DNA of 8,706 nucleotides from Clostridia bacterium (GTDB lineage Bacteria > Bacillota > Clostridia > Oscillospirales > CAG-272): positions 1-8,706 of the forward strand of contig JAGCYR010000134.1 of the NCBI GenBank assembly GCA_017960705.1, in the 5' to 3' direction. The notes under the pieces are model-generated. The model was not told the DNA's origin and ran no database searches. It worked only from the letters and a program-made list of their open reading frames with translations. Every line of letters begins with the position of its first letter. Position 1 is the stretch's first letter. The position numbers were made by a program, and so were the translations under genes. Positions 1-4,895 of this stretch are shown in pieces.

Positions 1-94
1 CCGCGGGGACGGTCAAGGGAGAGGTGACCGAGAGTAAAGCGGCGAAAACCGAGCAGACGGTCAGGCGGCGGAGCGTTTCACTGCGTTTGGTCAC
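1..94 (-). CDS. bioY: Probable biotin transporter BioY (ECF S component), N-terminal fragment
   Basis: Only the first 31 codons are in the window; the gene runs off the left edge. Translation from GTG at 94-92 gives a basic start followed by a hydrophobic segment, with LRRLTVCSVFAALLSV and then SPLTVPA. This matches the usual N-terminus of BioY and related ECF S components: a short basic tail, an LT-x(3)-FAALL first helix, then a short I/V-P turn. BioY is an integral membrane protein that binds biotin and works alone or with the EcfAT energising module. The GTG start overlaps the birA stop in a GTGA (94-91), and a GGGGAGG ribosome binding site (102-108) lies 7 nt upstream, so translation is probably coupled to birA. 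The birA context makes BioY more likely than another S component such as ThiW, but the diagnostic rest of the protein is missing. Confidence 0.68.
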   Translation of the reverse strand, partial: MTKRSETLRRLTVCSVFAALLSVTSPLTVPA

Positions 95-1062
95 GATCCC
101 GCCTCCCCGTGGACGCTGACCTCGCCCGAAAAGAGGGTCTCACGGTCTCCGTTTTCGCGTTCGATCACCAGTTCCCCGCGGTCGTTGATCTCTTTTGCCG
201 TCGCGCGGAAGGATTCGTCCCCGCGGGTCACGGTCACTCTTTTCCCGAGCAGGACCGAGCGGCGCCGGGATTCGGAGAGGATCTCGGGGGACAACGGTTC
301 TTTTGCCGCGGCTTCGATCGCGCGGACGGTTTTGGCGATCAGGGTCGCCCTGTCGGGGATCCGTCCGCCCTCGCGCTCGACCGTCGTCGCGATCCCGTCG
401 AGCTCCTCCGGGAGTTCCCCCGAAAGATCGATCCCGACGCCGACCGCCACGTATTCGGGCGTTCCGCTCTCCAGATCCGCCGTCGCCTCGCAGAGAATGC
501 CGACGAACTTCTTTCGGTTCAGGTACAGGTCGTTGACCCACTTGATCCCAACCTCCAGCCCGGTCTCGGCTTCGAGCGCCCGCGCACAAGCGACGGCGAC
601 CGCCCCGGTCAAAGCGGAGACCTCGGAGAGCGGGAGTTTCGGACGGAGCAGCAAGCTGAAATAGACCCCGCCCGCGGGGGACGCGAAACTCCGCCCGCGG
701 CGACCGCGACCTTCGGTCTGTTTTTCCGCGACGCAGAGGGTCCCCGTCGGGGCTCCGGCGGCGGCAAGTTCTTTAAGATCGGTATTGGTCGAACCGGTCT
801 CGGGAAAAAAGACCACGCGCCGCCCCTCCCCCGCAAAAGCGCGGAGAAGCGAGACCTCGTAGGCGCGTTCCCCCTCGGCCATCAGACGGTAGCCGCTCCG
901 CGGATCGCCCGGGATCACGTAGCCGTCCGCGCGAAGCGTGGTGATCTGCTTCCAGACCGCCGTCCGCGTCACGCCGAGCGACGAGGAGATCTCCGCGCCC
1001 GAAACGACCTCCTCTTGCGCGAGCGCCCGAAGGATCTTTTCCCGGTTGGGATTGTTCTTCAT
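91..1062 (-). CDS. birA: BirA: biotin--[acetyl-CoA-carboxylase] ligase and biotin operon repressor
   Basis: 323 aa, a normal length for a group II biotin protein ligase. Residues 1-62 form a winged helix-turn-helix (SGAEISSSLGVTRTAVWKQI, then a GYR wing end). The catalytic domain has ETGSTN at 88-93, the biotinyl-AMP loop GRGRRGR at 118-124, KWVNDLY at 174-180 with the catalytic lysine, and GIL at 188-190. An SH3-like C-terminal domain follows from about 270. Known role: it makes biotinyl-5'-AMP, transfers biotin to the carboxylase BCCP lysine and, as a dimer, represses biotin genes. I chose ATG 1062 rather than the in-frame ATG at 1122, because AGGAGG (1070-1075) sits 7 nt before it and the longer start would lie upstream of the transcript, within the -35 element. 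One oddity: the usual GxGIN motif reads GVGID, with Asp at 212. It is the first gene of a birA-bioY operon with a consensus promoter and a BirA-like operator. Confidence 0.96.
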   Translation of the reverse strand: MKNNPNREKILRALAQEEVVSGAEISSSLGVTRTAVWKQITTLRADGYVIPGDPRSGYRLMAEGERAYEVSLLRAFAGEGRRVVFFPETGSTNTDLKELAAAGAPTGTLCVAEKQTEGRGRRGRSFASPAGGVYFSLLLRPKLPLSEVSALTGAVAVACARALEAETGLEVGIKWVNDLYLNRKKFVGILCEATADLESGTPEYVAVGVGIDLSGELPEELDGIATTVEREGGRIPDRATLIAKTVRAIEAAAKEPLSPEILSESRRRSVLLGKRVTVTRGDESFRATAKEINDRGELVIERENGDRETLFSGEVSVHGEAGS

Positions 1063-1069
1063 CCTACCG

Positions 1070-1075
1070 CCTCCT
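1070..1075 (-). promoter_or_regulatory. Ribosome binding site that decides the birA start
   Basis: A perfect AGGAGG, extended to AAAGGAGG up to 1077, lies 7 nt upstream of ATG 1062. The upstream in-frame ATG at 1122 overlaps the -35 element and cannot be on the transcript made from the promoter seen here. Confidence 0.9.
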
Positions 1076-1083
1076 TTCCTGTT

Positions 1084-1109
1084 TCCGGCGACGATTATAA
1101 CACGCCGGA
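1084..1109. repeat. Perfect 7-bp inverted repeat flanking the birA -10 element
   Basis: TCCGGCG (1084-1090) and CGCCGGA (1103-1109) are exact reverse complements separated by 12 nt, and the spacer contains the whole -10 hexamer. It may be a second protein-binding site or a chance GC palindrome. Only its downstream arm would lie in the transcript, so an RNA hairpin is unlikely. Confidence 0.5.
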
Positions 1110-1122
1110 GATAGTTTGTCAA
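1094..1122 (-). promoter_or_regulatory. Consensus SigA/sigma-70 promoter of birA-bioY
   Basis: The -35 TTGACA (1122-1117) and -10 TATAAT (1099-1094) both match consensus perfectly, with a 17-nt spacer. Transcription should begin near 1087, giving a leader of about 25 nt before birA. A promoter this strong on birA would normally need repression, which fits the operator-like repeat over its -35. Confidence 0.93.
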
Positions 1123-1146
1123 CCGATTTTATAAAAAGGTTTACGA
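1116..1146 (-). promoter_or_regulatory. Candidate BirA operator (inverted repeat over the -35 element)
   Basis: In gene orientation the site reads TCGTAAACC, a 13-nt AT-rich spacer, then GGTTGACAA. The arms are complementary at 7 of 9 positions. They closely resemble the known BirA box arms (TTGTAAACC / GGTTTACAA in enterobacteria, with a similar GTTAAC-type arm in Bacillota). The known spacer is usually a few bases longer, which lowers certainty. The right arm contains the -35 hexamer, so a bound BirA dimer would block RNA polymerase. Autoregulation by biotin level is inferred from sequence and position. Confidence 0.72.
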
Positions 1147-1152
1147 AAGGGC

Positions 1153-1191
1153 AAAAAACGTCCCGGGACTTCCCTTTCGGTGATCCCGGGA
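1153..1191 (-). terminator. Rho-independent terminator after the SGNH-like gene
   Basis: In transcript orientation TCCCGGGA (1191-1184) pairs with TCCCGGGA (1168-1161). A few further pairs stack toward a GAAA loop, and TTTTTT follows (1158-1153). The hairpin begins 2 nt after the TAA stop at 1194-1196. It insulates the SGNH-like gene from the birA promoter immediately downstream. Confidence 0.85.
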
Positions 1192-1193
1192 GT

Positions 1194-2447
1194 TTATTCT
1201 TCGACAGCGCCCGCAGCCACCTGCGCCATCGCGTCGTCGAGCACGCCCTGCACCCGGTCGAAGAATCCGAGCGCCTCGATCCGGCGGTAGACCTCGCGCC
1301 CGATCGCGATATAGCCGGCGCGGTTCAGGGTGTACGGGTAGCGGGAGATATTGTTGAGGTCGCGGAGCGATACCGGGACCGCGCCCGTCGGCAGAACGGC
1401 GCGGTCGGCGGAAGTGGGAGTGATACCCGCGGCTTCCAGCCCGTACTGGTTGAGATATTCGCGCGCGTTCAGATAGTGATCCCCGAACGCCGCTTCGAAC
1501 GCCGCTTCCTCGGCGGCGGTGCTGTCGATCCGCCCGATCACGAGGTAGTAGCCCTCTGCGTAGAGTTCCTTGTCTTCGAGCAACGCGAGATTTTGTTCGA
1601 TCAGTTCGTCGATCGAATCGTAGCCGCCGTTCATACCGGAAAGCCATACGATCGGGAACATTTCGCGGTTCTCCTGCGATTGCCGCGTGACCATCCGCGT
1701 TCCCGCCGGGAAGGTCGTTTCCTCCCCCGCCTCGCTTCGAACGAAGAGATACTCGATCGGGTCGCTCGACGTGACGGGCTGGATGGTCCCCGCGACCCGG
1801 GTCCCGGTCTCCTCGTCAAGGAGCAGGACCTGCTCGTTCCGCTTGTTCCCGCCGACGAGGGGATAGATGTAGTCGCCGCGCTCGGACTGAAAACTGATCC
1901 GGACGTTGTAGCACCCCGCCGGAACCGTGACCGGCTCGGTCAGAACGATCTTGTACGCGCCGTCCATCGAAAGAGTGGTGGCGGTCGATTCTCCCGCGAC
2001 GCCGTACCGCGCGATGGTCACGACCGGCAGGGCGTAGCGCTTTTCGTTGGTATGTACGATCCGCTTGAATTCCGACGCGACCGCGTCCTCAAAACGGAAG
2101 GGATTCAGAATGTAGTCGGACACCATCTGCTGCAGGGCGAGACCGTAGTCGGTCTTGTTGCCCCCGACCGCGGCGGTCAGATCGTCGCCGAGAAGCAGGA
2201 AGCCCGGCATCGCCTGATGCGAAAGTTCTTTCGCCTCCTCGTAGATCCCGTCGAGCCGTTTGAGTTCCGCCCGTTCCCGCTTCGCTTCGTCCATACGGAA
2301 CTGCTCGTTGTTCTCGCGGGCTGCGGTCGCCTGTTTCGCCTCGACCGTTCCGACGACGACGCCGGCGACGATCGCGAAGATCACCATAAAGACGGCAAGG
2401 ACGACCAAAACCGATTTCGGTCCCATTTCACGGAGTTTTCTGAACAT
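1194..2447 (-). CDS. Membrane-anchored SGNH/GDSL hydrolase-like protein with degenerate catalytic site
   Basis: 417 aa. The basic N-terminus (MFRKLREMGPK) is followed by a single hydrophobic helix at about 12-34, predicting N-in, C-out anchoring at the cell surface. A charged, helical stretch spans 44-75. The rest follows the order of SGNH hydrolase blocks. Block I at 84-96 reads LLLGDDLTAAVGG, where the family has GDSLTAG. Block II at 147-153 is RYGVAGE. Block III at 268-275 is WLSGMNGG, resembling G-x-N. Block V at 373-383 is TLNRAGYIAIG, where active enzymes have D-x-x-HLN-x-x-GY-x-x-G. The nucleophilic Ser is therefore Asp89 and the catalytic His is Thr373, so esterase or lipase chemistry is doubtful. 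The reading frame is intact and has its own promoter and terminator, arguing against a decaying pseudogene. A possible role is carbohydrate or lipid binding at the envelope; this is inference. Start ATG 2447 follows purine-rich AGGGGGCAGGGG. Confidence 0.75.
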   Translation of the reverse strand: MFRKLREMGPKSVLVVLAVFMVIFAIVAGVVVGTVEAKQATAARENNEQFRMDEAKRERAELKRLDGIYEEAKELSHQAMPGFLLLGDDLTAAVGGNKTDYGLALQQMVSDYILNPFRFEDAVASEFKRIVHTNEKRYALPVVTIARYGVAGESTATTLSMDGAYKIVLTEPVTVPAGCYNVRISFQSERGDYIYPLVGGNKRNEQVLLLDEETGTRVAGTIQPVTSSDPIEYLFVRSEAGEETTFPAGTRMVTRQSQENREMFPIVWLSGMNGGYDSIDELIEQNLALLEDKELYAEGYYLVIGRIDSTAAEEAAFEAAFGDHYLNAREYLNQYGLEAAGITPTSADRAVLPTGAVPVSLRDLNNISRYPYTLNRAGYIAIGREVYRRIEALGFFDRVQGVLDDAMAQVAAGAVEE

Positions 2448-2527
2448 TTTCCCCTGCCCCCTTTCCCGGACGCGGCGTTTCCCGCGCGCCCGTGGTGATG
2501 ATAAAAAGATACAGCGTCGTTATTGTA

Positions 2528-2556
2528 AATATAACATAAATACGGGGAATTGTCAA
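2528..2556 (-). promoter_or_regulatory. SigA promoter of the SGNH-like gene
   Basis: The -35 TTGACA (2556-2551) and -10 TATATT (2533-2528) are separated by 17 nt. Transcription should start near 2521, leaving a leader of about 75 nt before ATG 2447. I see no convincing riboswitch or terminator fold in that leader. Confidence 0.88.
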
Positions 2557-2636
2557 CCGTTTTTCGGAAAAGTGACGAAAAAACGCAAAAATCGCGACAA
2601 TACGGGGCAAAGGGACGGGAAAAGCGACCGAATGAT

Positions 2637-2762
2637 GGATTCGGACGCGCCCTCGGCGCTACCGGCGGCTCTCGCTCCACGGCGCGGGGAGCCGCTTTTG
2701 GCTGGGGTAGCTGGATTCGACGCGCTCCTTCGGGCGCTACCAGCGGCTCTCGCCCCACGGCG
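2637..2762. repeat. Repeat array built on tRNA-Gln 3'-end sequence
   Basis: Two diverged units of about 50 bp (2637-2684 and 2713-2762) both begin GGATTCG on the plus strand and share GGCGCTACC-x-GCGGCTCTCG and CCACGGCG. They are joined by a 28-bp linker (2685-2712) identical to the last 17 bases of tRNA-Gln plus downstream flank. The period is about 76 bp. On the minus strand each unit contains a small hairpin: GCGCCGAGGGCGC in unit 1 and the longer GCGCCCGAAGGAGCGC in unit 2. No gene fits here: the minus-strand open frame across it also runs through the tRNA. The array is best described as an intergenic repeat family of unknown origin. Confidence 0.8.
2681..2719 (-). repeat. Exact 39-bp copy of the tRNA-Gln 3' end and its flank (copy A)
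   Basis: Identical to 2887-2925. It holds the last 21 bases of tRNA-Gln, including the CCA end, plus 18 bp of downstream sequence. The D-arm, anticodon arm and 5' acceptor strand are absent, so it cannot make a tRNA. A duplicated tRNA 3' end is what site-specific integration leaves behind, but the copies are only 206 bp apart and no integrase lies between them. Confidence 0.9.
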
Positions 2763-2798
2763 TAAAAAGGAGAACCGTATCGGATGGCGAGCGCCCGG

Positions 2799-2827
2799 GA
2801 GTTTTCGTCGCTCCGCGCCGAAAACTC
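2799..2827. repeat. Inverted repeat (9-bp stem) in the tRNA-Gln downstream region
   Basis: GAGTTTTCG (2799-2807) and CGAAAACTC (2819-2827) are perfect complements with an 11-nt loop. There is no T-run on either side, so it is not a standard terminator. Confidence 0.75.
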
Positions 2828-2831
2828 GGCT

Positions 2832-2859
2832 GGTCCGATATAAGCGATATAAGCGGACC
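2832..2859. repeat. Tandem 9-mer inside an inverted repeat
   Basis: GATATAAGC occurs twice in tandem (2837-2854). The pair is bracketed by GGTCCG (2832-2837) and CGGACC (2854-2859), which can pair. Function unknown; no gene starts downstream on either strand. Confidence 0.7.
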
Positions 2860-2864
2860 CATTC

Positions 2865-2905
2865 AAAAGCGACTCTCCGCGCACAAGGCGCGGGGAGCCG
2901 CTTTT
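2865..2905 (-). terminator. Terminator of tRNA-Gln
   Basis: Two 18-nt arms (2905-2888 and 2882-2865 in transcript order) form a long stem with one G-U pair, one mismatch and a 5-nt loop. The stem ends in TTTT. The proximal arm begins at the last base of the CCA end, so termination is immediate. Because the arms start AAAA and end TTTT, the structure could also act on plus-strand transcription. Confidence 0.8.
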
Positions 2906-2925
2906 GGCTGGGGTAGCTGGATTCG
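2887..2925 (-). repeat. 39-bp direct repeat at the tRNA-Gln 3' end (copy B, functional tRNA)
   Basis: This is the functional copy, identical to 2681-2719. It covers the T-loop-proximal 3' part of the tRNA (2905-2925) and the proximal terminator arm. Confidence 0.9.
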
Positions 2926-2979
2926 GACCAGCGAATGCAGGAGTCAAAGTCCTGTGCCTTACCGCTTGGCTATACCCCA
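2905..2979 (-). tRNA. trnQ: tRNA-Gln (anticodon UUG), 3' CCA encoded
   Basis: 75 nt with a complete cloverleaf. Acceptor TGGGGTA pairs with TACCCCA, followed by discriminator G and encoded CCA. The D arm is GCC/GGC with a loop containing AGCGGTAA. The anticodon arm is CAGGA/TCCTG with loop CTTTGAC, giving anticodon TTG, which reads CAA glutamine. The T arm is GCTGG/CCAGC. The sequence closely resembles E. coli tRNA-Gln in the acceptor and D regions. One oddity: the T-loop is TCCGAAT rather than TTCGAAT, so position 55, normally pseudouridine, is C. It has its own promoter and terminator. Confidence 0.96.
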
Positions 2980-2991
2980 CCGAACGGATGT

Positions 2992-3020
2992 AGTATAGCA
3001 CATCTTCGGGGGAAAGTCAA
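2992..3020 (-). promoter_or_regulatory. SigA promoter of tRNA-Gln
   Basis: The -35 TTGACT (3020-3015) and -10 TATACT (2997-2992) have a 17-nt spacer. Predicted initiation near 2985 leaves only about 6 nt of leader before the mature tRNA 5' end at 2979. Confidence 0.9.
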
Positions 3021-3058
3021 GGGAAAAATCACGGCGTCGGGAGAATCGGAAAAAAGGG

Positions 3059-3733
3059 TCAACGCGTGATCGAAGCCCAATCGATCGGAGCGACGCCGTT
3101 GGCTTCGAGAAACGCGTTTGCGCGGGAGAAATGACGGCAGCCGAAAAAGCCGTTGTACGCCGAGAGCGGGCTCGGGTGCGCCGACTCGAGGATCAGATGG
3201 CGGGGGTTGGTGATCAGCGCCTTTTTCGAGCGGGCGTTCGATCCCCAGAGCAGAAAAACGATCGGGTGATCCGCGCCGTTCAGCGCGCGGATGATCGCGT
3301 CGGTCAGGGTCTCCCAGCCGTGCCCTTTGTGGCTCTGCGGCTGCCCCTCCCGCACGGTTAGGGTCGTGTTCAGGAGCAAAACCCCCTCTTTTGCCCACGG
3401 CGTGAGGTCACCCGTCGGCGGTTCGGGCATACCGATATCGGTTTGCAGTTCCCGAAAAACGTTCTTCAGCGACGGCGGCGGTTCGACCCCGGGACGCACC
3501 GAAAAGCAGAGCCCGTGCGCCTGTCCCGCGCCGTGGTAGGGATCCTGCCCGAGGATCACGCACTTGACCTTTTGGAACGGCGTGATCTTCAGCGCGTTGA
3601 AAATGTCGTACATACCCGGATAGATCCGGCGGGTGCGGTATTCCTCTTTCAGGAATTCGCGCAGTTTGAGATAGTAGGGAGACGAAAACTCGGAGGCGAG
3701 GATCCCGTCCCAGTCGTTGCCGATATTGACCAT
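3059..3733 (-). CDS. ung: Uracil-DNA glycosylase (family 1, Ung)
   Basis: 224 aa, the usual bacterial length. It removes uracil from DNA, arising from cytosine deamination or dUTP incorporation, and starts base-excision repair in the cytoplasm. All family-1 motifs are present: the water-activating GQDPYHG at 62-68 with catalytic Asp64, the LLNTTLTV strand at 119-126 with the uracil-contacting Asn122, LLWG at 161-164, and the minor-groove intercalation loop HPSPLSA at 186-192 with catalytic His186. ATG 3733 is supported by AGGAGG (3741-3746) 7 nt upstream. It is a single-gene unit with its own promoter. I see no convincing terminator after the TGA, only a T6 run without a stable stem. Confidence 0.98.
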   Translation of the reverse strand: MVNIGNDWDGILASEFSSPYYLKLREFLKEEYRTRRIYPGMYDIFNALKITPFQKVKCVILGQDPYHGAGQAHGLCFSVRPGVEPPPSLKNVFRELQTDIGMPEPPTGDLTPWAKEGVLLLNTTLTVREGQPQSHKGHGWETLTDAIIRALNGADHPIVFLLWGSNARSKKALITNPRHLILESAHPSPLSAYNGFFGCRHFSRANAFLEANGVAPIDWASITR

Positions 3734-3754
3734 ATTCCGCCCTCCTTTTTCTCC

Positions 3755-3783
3755 ATTGTAGCACGGAGGACGAAAAAAAGCAA
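3755..3783 (-). promoter_or_regulatory. Promoter of ung
   Basis: The -10 TACAAT (3760-3755) carries an extended TG element (TGC before it). The -35 TTGCTT (3783-3778) lies 17 nt upstream, ending 4 nt beyond the stop codon of the upstream S1 gene. The T7 run overlapping the -35 could also help end the S1 transcript, but I see only a very short stem before it. Confidence 0.72.
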
Positions 3784-3787
3784 CCGC

Positions 3788-4756
3788 TCACGCGAAACTC
3801 GTCTCGATGACCCGCGGGCAGGCGGCGGGAGAGTAGCGCCAGACGTCGATATGGAAGACCCGCTTCGGATCGGTGAAGTAGCGCGGCGGGCGGCGGTACG
3901 CCGGGTCGTTCCGGTCGTTTTCGCCGTCGACCGGTTCCCTGCCCGCGTCGATGATGATGAGCTTCACCTTCATCTTTTCGGGGATGATGCTCTTTACGTA
4001 GACGGCGACCGAGCGGTCGATCACGACTCCCTCTCTCGGTTCGGCGAGCCCCGCGAGGTTGGGGGTCAGTTCGACGAACACGCCGTAGCTTTCGATGCTC
4101 CGGACGACACCCGTGACCGTCTCTCCCGGGGTGAAGAGCGCGGCGTTCTCCTCCCACGTGCCGTAGAGTTCGCGCTGGGAGACGAAGATGCGCCCCTCGG
4201 GATCGATGCTTTTGACCACAACCGGGATCCGGTCGCCCGGCGAGAAGCGGACGCGGGGATGCGAGATCCGCGAGACCGAGATCGAGTCGATCGAGAGCAG
4301 CGAGACGATCCCGCACCCGATATCCGCGAACGCCCCGAAGCATTCGAGATGCGTGACAGCTGCGGGGATGACGTCGCCGCGGGTTAAGAGCGAAACGTAC
4401 TCCCGATAGCATTCCTCCTGCGCCGACCGTCTGGACAGGATCGCTACGGGTTCCCCGTCGGGTCCCTCCCGAAATCCCGCGATCTGAAAACAGACCGGCT
4501 TGCCCACCCTCGTCAGGATCGCGATATCCTTGACCGGCTCGCCGGGCCGGGTCCTGACCGCTTCCTCCCGCGGCATAATGCCCGTGATCCCGCAGAGATC
4601 GAAATGCAGATTGAAATCGCCGTCGCAGAGCAATGCGAACGATTCAAGGATCTTTCGTTTTTCGTACGCCCGCTCGAGCGAGCGCAAAGACGACAGGTAT
4701 TCCCGATTCTCGTAATCCCGGATCAGTTCCCCTTCGGGGAGATAACGGTTGTTCAT
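3788..4756 (-). CDS. S1 RNA-binding domain protein (RpsA/YugI-like)
   Basis: 322 aa. Three OB-fold S1-type repeats can be made out. A divergent one at about 50-110 ends in ILSRRSAQEE, echoing the L-S-x-R/K-x-A/E end of S1 domains. A clearer one at 126-196 has the core HLECFGAFADIGCGIVSLL and ends FVSQRE. A third at 210-270 has VVRSIESYGVFVELTPNLAG. An N-terminal helical stretch (10-42) and a Pro-rich C-terminal tail (280-322) lie outside. S1 domains bind single-stranded RNA; such proteins act with ribosomes or in RNA turnover. It is shorter than the canonical 4-6 domain ribosomal S1, so it is probably an accessory Bacillota-type S1 protein and not RpsA itself. ATG 4756 follows AAGAGGTG with suitable spacing. 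I found only a poor promoter candidate upstream. Confidence 0.85.
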   Translation of the reverse strand: MNNRYLPEGELIRDYENREYLSSLRSLERAYEKRKILESFALLCDGDFNLHFDLCGITGIMPREEAVRTRPGEPVKDIAILTRVGKPVCFQIAGFREGPDGEPVAILSRRSAQEECYREYVSLLTRGDVIPAAVTHLECFGAFADIGCGIVSLLSIDSISVSRISHPRVRFSPGDRIPVVVKSIDPEGRIFVSQRELYGTWEENAALFTPGETVTGVVRSIESYGVFVELTPNLAGLAEPREGVVIDRSVAVYVKSIIPEKMKVKLIIIDAGREPVDGENDRNDPAYRRPPRYFTDPKRVFHIDVWRYSPAACPRVIETSFA

Positions 4757-4850
4757 ATCGCACCTCTTTTTCGTTCCTCGTTTTTTCGGGTCGCCCCGTT
4801 CGGTACATCCTATGCGAAGACAGTGTGCGACAGAACCGTTATCATCCCAA

Positions 4851-4877
4851 ACGAAAACGGCGCCCGCAAGGGCGCCG
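4851..4877 (-). terminator. Rho-independent terminator of the sugar-catabolism operon
   Basis: A perfect 8-bp stem, CGGCGCCC with loop TTGC and GGGCGCCG (4877-4858 in transcript order), is followed by TTTTCGTTT. It lies 18 nt after the stop codon of the glycoside-hydrolase-like gene and closes that operon. Confidence 0.93.
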
Positions 4878-4895
4878 CAGGAATGGAATCTCGGG

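Larger units (their letters stand above)
2763..2890. other. Possible 128-bp insertion rich in inverted repeats
   Basis: If this block is removed, CCACGGCG of repeat unit 2 joins CGGGGAGCCGC exactly as at the unit 1/linker junction (2677-2695). GGCG occurs at both edges (2759-2762 and 2887-2890), like a 4-bp target duplication. Inside are two hairpins (2799-2827, 2832-2859) and the distal arm of the tRNA terminator. There are no clear terminal inverted repeats and no coding capacity. It could be a miniature element, or simply the ancestral tRNA-downstream sequence with the array assembled around it. Confidence 0.4.

Noticed and set aside
109..1134. A 341-residue plus-strand open frame opposite birA
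   Set aside because: All BirA motifs lie on the minus strand. The plus frame has Arg/Asp/Gly-rich shadow composition typical of GC-rich DNA.
1116..2498. A 460-residue plus-strand open frame, longer than the opposing SGNH-like gene
   Set aside because: It is the antisense shadow of the gene at 1194-2447. It is rich in Arg/Asp/Val/Phe with no domain pattern and no ribosome binding site, while the minus strand has a promoter, ribosome binding site, transmembrane helix, SGNH blocks and a terminator.
2551..2558. GGTTGACAA upstream of the SGNH-like gene as a second BirA box
   Set aside because: It matches one operator arm, but no GTNAACC partner arm occurs at a workable distance; it is sufficiently explained as a -35 hexamer.
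2681..2925. attL/attR of a prophage or genomic island at tRNA-Gln
   Set aside because: The two tRNA 3'-end copies enclose only about 167 bp with no integrase or cargo. At most this is a scar or a decayed remnant.
2637..2925. CRISPR array
   Set aside because: The repeat units are unequal, diverged and few, spacers are not uniform in length, one linker copies a tRNA end, and there are no cas genes.
2381..3001. A 206-residue minus-strand open frame across the repeats
   Set aside because: It runs through tRNA-Gln, its promoter and its terminator, and its Pro/Arg/Ala-rich sequence just translates the repeats.
3040..3061. Terminator after ung
   Set aside because: A T6 run follows the stop codon, but only about 3 base pairs can form before it.
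4790..4830. Promoter of the S1-domain gene (TTCTGT-17-TAGGAT)
   Set aside because: Both hexamers match consensus poorly compared with the four clear promoters in this window; the true promoter may lie elsewhere in 4757-4850.
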